Origin: Bacteroidales bacterium UBA5219
GTDB taxonomy: Bacteria; Bacteroidota; Bacteroidia; Bacteroidales; ML635J-15
Reading direction: 5' to 3'
Assembly (NCBI GenBank): GCA_002412425.1
Contig: DHVB01000039.1
Span: forward strand, 1 to 54,351
DNA: 54,351 nucleotides
A model generated the notes under the pieces. It ran no database searches. It saw nothing but the letters and a program-made list of their open reading frames with translations, and was not told the origin of the DNA. The number at the start of each line of letters is the position of its first letter. Within the stretch, counting starts at the first letter, position 1. The position numbers and the translations under genes were made by a program. Shown in pieces: positions 50,334 through 54,351 of this stretch.

Positions 50334-53078
50334 ATGGCATTAAGCTGGAATGAAATAAAAGACAGGGCTTTAAAGTTCTCAAACGAATGGGCTGATGCTT
50401 CAAGCGAAGAAGCAGATGCAAAACCATTTTTAGTTGAGTTTTTTAATGTTTTTGGTATTAGCAGAAAAAGAGTTGGCACTTTTGAGCATAGAGTAAAAAA
50501 ACTTGACGACAGAGACGGCTATATTGATATGCTATGGAAAGGAACGATTTTAATTGAAATGAAAAGTCGGGGCAAAAACCTTGATAAAGCATATCAACAA
50601 GCAGTAGATTATACACAAGGTCTTAAACAACACGAATTGCCAAAATATATTCTTGTTTCAGATTTTGAAAACTTTAGACTTTACGACCTTGAAGATAATA
50701 TAGAAATAGAATTTAAACTCAACGAACTTGTAAATAATGTTCAGCATTTTGGTTATTTGCTTGGCTATCAAAGGAAAGTTTACAAAGCAGAAGACCCAGC
50801 AAATATCGAAGCAGCCGAGTTAATGGGTAAACTTCACGATAGACTTAAAGAAATTGGTTACACTGGACATCCTTTAGAAGTTTATTTAGTTCGTTTGCTT
50901 TTTTGCTTGTTTGCTGAAGATTCTACCATTTTTGAAAAACAACAATTTCAAGATTATATTGAACAACGCACAAATGTTGACGGAAGCGACCTTGCTGCAA
51001 AATTGCAAGAACTTTTTCAAGTATTAAACACTCCAAAAGACAAAAGATTTAAAAACCTTGACGAGCAACTTGCTGAATTTCCATATGTGAATGGAAAATT
51101 GTTTGAAGAAATACTGCCATTGGCAAGTTTCGACAGCAAAATGCGTCAAGCTCTTTTAGATTGTACTTATATTGATTGGAGTAAAATTTCGCCTGCAATT
51201 TTTGGTTCAATGTTTCAAAGTGTTATGAATCCAAAGGAACGTAGAAATCTTGGAGCACATTACACAAGCGAAACAAATATTTTAAAACTCATTAAACCGC
51301 TCTTCCTTGATGAACTTCAAGCAGAATTTGAAAAGCTAAAAGGCAATAAAAACAAGCTCAAAGAATTTCATAAAAAACTTGGAAGTCTAAAGTTCCTTGA
51401 CCCAGCTTGTGGTTGTGGAAATTTCTTGATTATTACTTATCGCGAATTGCGACTTTTAGAAATAGAAGTTCTTAAAGAATTGTATGGCACTCAACAAGTT
51501 TTTGATATTGGACAAATCATGCTTGTAAATGTTGACCAATTTTATGGCATTGAATATGAAGAATTTCCTGCACGAATTGCCGAAGTTGCAATGTGGCTGA
51601 TTGATCACCAGATGAATATGCGGATTAGCCATGAGTTTGGACAATATTACGCTCGTTTGCCATTGAAGAAGGCAGCACAGATACATCACGCAGATGCTTT
51701 AGAAACTGATTGGGAAGAGATAGTTTCAAAAAACAAACTCTCCTATATTCTTGGTAATCCACCCTTTATTGGTTCCAACATCATGAAACACAATCAGCGT
51801 CAACAAATAGTAAGAGAGTTTGATAATGCAGCTGGTGGAGGAACTCTTGATTATGTAACAGGTTGGTACATCAAAGCAGCTAAATACATTCAAAACACAA
51901 AAATTAAAGTTGCTTTCGTTTCCACCAACTCAATTGTTCAGGGTGAACAAACAAATTTACTATGGGGTTTATTAAAGAATAGATACAATATCAAAATTCA
52001 TTTTGCTCATCGAACTTTTAAATGGAGTAATGAAGCCAAAGGAAATGCAGCAGTTTACTGTATTATCGTTGGTTTCGCTAACTACGACATTAACAATAAG
52101 AGAATTTTTGAGTATGAAGATATTAGAGGTGAAGCACACGAGATTAAAGCAAAAAATATTAATGCTTATTTGGTCGATACAAAGGATGTTAGGATTGAAA
52201 AAAAGAAAAAACCAATTTGTAATGTGCCTGATATTATAAAAGGGAATTATTATGCTAAAAGTAAGGGATTAATAGTAGAAGAAGAAGATTTAGATTACCT
52301 AATTACTAATGAACCAAATGCTAAGAAATGGATAAAAAGGTTAATTGGTGCAGATGAATTTATTAACAACAGAATGAGGTATTGTCTTTGGTTGGTCGAT
52401 TGTCCTCCCGATGAATTAAGAAAAATGCCTTTGGTGATGGAACGTGTAAATCGTGTTCGAGAAGACCGATTGAAAAGCTCAGATAAGGGTATGCAGAATC
52501 TTGCACCTACTCGTTTCAGAGAAACAAATAATCCTGAAACATGCCTTGTAATTCCTGTTGTTTCTTCCGAAAGAAGAAATTATATACCAATGGGATTTAT
52601 TGATAAAAATACAATTTCTACAAACAGTAATTTAATAATGCCAAATGCAGAGTTATTTCACTTTGGTGTATTAATGTCAACAATGCATATGGCTTGGGTA
52701 AAGTCAGTTTGTGGAAGACTTAAAAGTGATTATCGTTATTCAAAGGAGATTGTTTACAATAACTACCCTTGGCCTGAAAATCCAACCGAAAAGCAAATAA
52801 AAGCCATAGAAGAAGCAGCGCAAAAGGTTTTAGATACTCGTCTGGAATTTCCAAACAGCACTTTGGCAGACCTTTACGATCCTTTGACGATGCCTCCTGC
52901 ATTGGTTAAAGCACACAACGAACTGGACAAAGCAGTAGATTTGGCATATCGTCCGCAACCATTCACCAGCGAAACCAACAGAATGGGTTATCTTTTCGAG
53001 CTTTATGAAAAATATACAGCGGATTTATTTGCAAAAGCAAAAATTAAAAAGACAAGAAAGGCTAAAAATAATGACTAA
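50334..53078 (+). CDS. Single-chain MmeI-like restriction-modification enzyme
   Basis: 914 residues. The N-terminal nuclease domain carries Asp65 and Glu75-Met-Lys77 (GYIDMLWKGTILIEMKSRG), a PD-(D/E)xK site of the MmeI type. A helical connector follows (~150-300). The methyltransferase domain has LGAHYTSETNILKLI, motif I FLDPACGCGNF (~355) and motif IV NPPF (~475), the amino-methyltransferase signature for adenine. The C-terminal part (~600-860) is the target-recognition region, with CGRLKSDYRYSKEIVYNNYP typical of this family, then helices. One chain could therefore methylate and cut (type IIG/IIL) and protect against phage. It overlaps the PP-loop gene by 8 bases (ATGACTAA). Confidence 0.9.
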   Translation: MALSWNEIKDRALKFSNEWADASSEEADAKPFLVEFFNVFGISRKRVGTFEHRVKKLDDRDGYIDMLWKGTILIEMKSRGKNLDKAYQQAVDYTQGLKQHELPKYILVSDFENFRLYDLEDNIEIEFKLNELVNNVQHFGYLLGYQRKVYKAEDPANIEAAELMGKLHDRLKEIGYTGHPLEVYLVRLLFCLFAEDSTIFEKQQFQDYIEQRTNVDGSDLAAKLQELFQVLNTPKDKRFKNLDEQLAEFPYVNGKLFEEILPLASFDSKMRQALLDCTYIDWSKISPAIFGSMFQSVMNPKERRNLGAHYTSETNILKLIKPLFLDELQAEFEKLKGNKNKLKEFHKKLGSLKFLDPACGCGNFLIITYRELRLLEIEVLKELYGTQQVFDIGQIMLVNVDQFYGIEYEEFPARIAEVAMWLIDHQMNMRISHEFGQYYARLPLKKAAQIHHADALETDWEEIVSKNKLSYILGNPPFIGSNIMKHNQRQQIVREFDNAAGGGTLDYVTGWYIKAAKYIQNTKIKVAFVSTNSIVQGEQTNLLWGLLKNRYNIKIHFAHRTFKWSNEAKGNAAVYCIIVGFANYDINNKRIFEYEDIRGEAHEIKAKNINAYLVDTKDVRIEKKKKPICNVPDIIKGNYYAKSKGLIVEEEDLDYLITNEPNAKKWIKRLIGADEFINNRMRYCLWLVDCPPDELRKMPLVMERVNRVREDRLKSSDKGMQNLAPTRFRETNNPETCLVIPVVSSERRNYIPMGFIDKNTISTNSNLIMPNAELFHFGVLMSTMHMAWVKSVCGRLKSDYRYSKEIVYNNYPWPENPTEKQIKAIEEAAQKVLDTRLEFPNSTLADLYDPLTMPPALVKAHNELDKAVDLAYRPQPFTSETNRMGYLFELYEKYTADLFAKAKIKKTRKAKNND

Positions 53079-53835
53079 AAACATGAAAACATGCAATAAA
53101 TGTCTTCTTGACGAAAAATATCCTCAACTAACATTCAACGATAAGGGTGTTTGTTCTCTGTGTTCTTCTAACAAGGTGTTTAAGCCTATTGGTGAGAAAG
53201 CTCTTCTTGAAATTTTTGAAGCAGCAAAAAGTAAAAACAAAGAATATAATGCACTTGTGCCTTTAAGTGGAGGTAAGGATAGTACATATATTTTGCATTT
53301 GGCAGTTAATGTTTATAAGCTAAAGGTCTTGGCAATGACTTACGATAATGGTTTGTTTAGCCAGCTTGCCTTAGAAAATATCGAAAGAGCAATAAAAATT
53401 ACTGGAGTAAAACATATATTTAGCAAGCCAGACTTTGATGTGCAAAAAAAGATTTATCAAAATATGCTTAGGCATACTGGAGATATTTGTGGAGCTTGCG
53501 ATATTGCAACGAAAACACATACTTTAAAAGTCGCACGAGATTTTTCAATTCCAATTATTCTATACGGAACTTCGCCTTTAGAAAACGACTCTTTTATTCC
53601 TGATTCTATTCAAGATATTGAAAGATTTAAGTATATAATGAAAATTTCGGGAAACATGACAAAAAAACAAATTAATGATTTTCTAATTTACCCTAACTTA
53701 AATATGTTACGTCATTCTATTTACAAAAAATTAGGCATATTTAGTAAAGAAGTAAGTCCTTTGTTTTATATTGAAAATCCTACAGACCAAGAAATGGGAG
53801 AAATCATAAAAAAAAGAAATGGGCTGGCAAGATGA
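53071..53835 (+). CDS. Zinc-ribbon PP-loop ATPase, N-terminal part (frameshifted gene)
   Basis: 254 residues from the ATG at 53071, chosen because it overlaps the upstream stop and starts the zinc ribbon. Cys8, 11, 28 and 31 form CxxC pairs in TCNKCLLDE and GVCSLC. The PP-loop SGGKDS is at 66-71, as in N-type ATP pyrophosphatases. A further CGAC pair lies in TGDICGACDIATKTH. Family resemblance is to WbpG/PseA-type N-acetyl sugar amidotransferases. The frame ends prematurely as NGLAR after an A8 run (53808-53815). Removing one A joins it to the next frame, giving KKEMGWQDETS. Coupling to a restriction enzyme is odd for a sugar enzyme. Confidence 0.8.
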   Translation: MTKNMKTCNKCLLDEKYPQLTFNDKGVCSLCSSNKVFKPIGEKALLEIFEAAKSKNKEYNALVPLSGGKDSTYILHLAVNVYKLKVLAMTYDNGLFSQLALENIERAIKITGVKHIFSKPDFDVQKKIYQNMLRHTGDICGACDIATKTHTLKVARDFSIPIILYGTSPLENDSFIPDSIQDIERFKYIMKISGNMTKKQINDFLIYPNLNMLRHSIYKKLGIFSKEVSPLFYIENPTDQEMGEIIKKRNGLAR

Positions 53836-54172
53836 AACATCTCGTGAATATTCTAAACACTTAGATTGTATTGCTGAACCATTAACAAACTATATTAGAA
53901 ATAAAATATATGGCTATGAACGTAGAAAATGCCAGTATAGTAATATGGTTAGACGTAATGAAATTACACGCGACGAAGCTATACGTTTGTTTAATGCAGA
54001 TAAAATTGAGGAAAAACCATCTAATTATTCAACTGTTTTAAATCATCTTGAACTTACTGAAGATGACATCAATAAGGCAATTTCATATAAACCTCTGACT
54101 TTTGAAAATCGAACTTCAAAAATGAATAGACTTCAGACATATCTGATGAAGAAAATAAGGAATAAAGGCTAA
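53819..54172 (+). CDS. C-terminal part of the frameshifted PP-loop ATPase
   Basis: 117 residues in the +1 frame, from the ATG at 53819. It continues the protein: GWQDETSREYSKHLDCIAEP, then YGYERRKCQYSNMVRRNEIT and RDEAIRLF, which resembles the C-terminal segment following the PP-loop domain in WbpG-like amidotransferases (Arg-rich helix, then TREEA). It is most likely not an independent gene. Either the gene is a pseudogene, the A8 run carries a sequencing error, or slippage at A8 produces the full-length protein. Confidence 0.65.
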   Translation: MGWQDETSREYSKHLDCIAEPLTNYIRNKIYGYERRKCQYSNMVRRNEITRDEAIRLFNADKIEEKPSNYSTVLNHLELTEDDINKAISYKPLTFENRTSKMNRLQTYLMKKIRNKG

Positions 54173-54179
54173 GTGCAGT

Positions 54180-54351
54180 ATGAATTGTTTTAGAATTAAC
54201 AGATTATTCTCAATCATATCATTTATTTTCACAACACTGTCAGTCTTCTCGCAGACAGCAAAAACGCCACTTATGGGTTGGTCAAGCTGGAATAATTATG
54301 GACATAATATTAACGATTCTATAATTAATACCATTTTGATTAAAAAAATAG
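54180..54351 (+). CDS. GH27 alpha-galactosidase (partial, N-terminus only)
   Basis: ATG at 54180, open to the window end (57 codons). A signal peptide (FSIISFIFTTLSVFSQ) is followed by KTPLMGWSSWNNYGHNINDS, the near-universal start of the GH27 catalytic barrel (TPPMGWNSW). It would hydrolyse terminal alpha-galactosides in the periplasm or at the cell surface. Starts 7 bases after the PP-loop gene's final stop. The active-site Asp residues lie beyond the window. Confidence 0.85.
   Translation, partial: MNCFRINRLFSIISFIFTTLSVFSQTAKTPLMGWSSWNNYGHNINDSIINTILIKKI

Noticed and set aside
53071..54172. DndC (DNA phosphorothioation) assignment for the PP-loop gene
   Set aside because: The N-terminal Cys pairs and the C-terminal part fit WbpG/PseA-type amidotransferases better, and no dndB, dndD or dndE is adjacent.

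Overview
The window is strongly AT-rich and looks like a chromosomal segment of a Bacteroidota (Bacteroidales-like) bacterium. Four kinds of evidence agree. (1) Two secreted proteins, plus the tail of a third, end in type IX secretion (T9SS) sorting domains. (2) Family content is typical of the phylum: a DUF4249 lipoprotein beside a carboxypeptidase-regulatory-domain TonB receptor, PD40/OmpA proteins, DUF4105 and a triple parvulin operon. (3) Several genes are preceded by the Bacteroidota -7 promoter element TAnnTTTG, sometimes with a TTTG -33 box. (4) Shine-Dalgarno sites are not conspicuous. I could not assign a genus.

Layout. 1-5.2 kb: the tail of one T9SS cargo gene, a GLUG-type T9SS cargo gene with an almost identical 3' end, then minus-strand recQ followed by two lipoproteins. 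5.2-11.2 kb: guaB and three SurA/PpiC-type chaperones in a row, then a cyclophilin broken at residue ~58 where a heptamer repeat begins. 11.3-15.4 kb: a YciB-like membrane domain fused to a Nudix hydrolase, a 1.4-kb non-coding stretch with a hairpin-repeat cassette and an operator array, a small XRE-type regulator, and a formylglycine-generating-enzyme-fold protein. 15.6-18.7 kb: two unrecognised secreted proteins, a structured intergenic region with interleaved inverted repeats, a G-tract and tRNA-Val(GAC). 18.7-25.8 kb (minus strand): a T9SS SGNH-like protein, a DUF4105 membrane protein, a fatty-acyl-CoA ligase, then the cluster DUF2179 / DEAD-box helicase / TonB. 25.9-31.2 kb: a lipoprotein and a small barrel gene sharing a duplicated leader, an Ohr peroxidase, and a DUF4249-TonB receptor set. 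31.5-42.6 kb: a secreted C1 peptidase, queE, a PorE-like OmpA protein, a MATE transporter, a NifS-SelD fusion overlapping mnmE, an alpha/beta hydrolase, a KilA-N protein and a small lipoprotein. 43-54.35 kb: two divergent outer-membrane barrel proteins, an M20 peptidase, a TrmH-type methyltransferase, purQ, a single-chain MmeI-like restriction-modification enzyme overlapping a zinc-ribbon PP-loop ATPase gene that is frameshifted at an A8 run, and the start of a GH27 alpha-galactosidase.

The genes suggest an envelope-focused lifestyle: periplasmic chaperones, TonB uptake, T9SS secretion and OmpA anchoring. The NifS-SelD/MnmE overlap points to selenium use in wobble-uridine tRNA modification. 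The intergenic DNA is rich in several families of dispersed hairpin and heptamer repeats. The most notable novel-looking items are the XRE operator array that overlaps its own promoter, the two gene fusions, the pseudoknot-like region at 17.63-17.77 kb, and the restriction enzyme/PP-loop pair with its frameshift. No CRISPR array, rRNA, insertion-sequence transposase or replication origin was seen.
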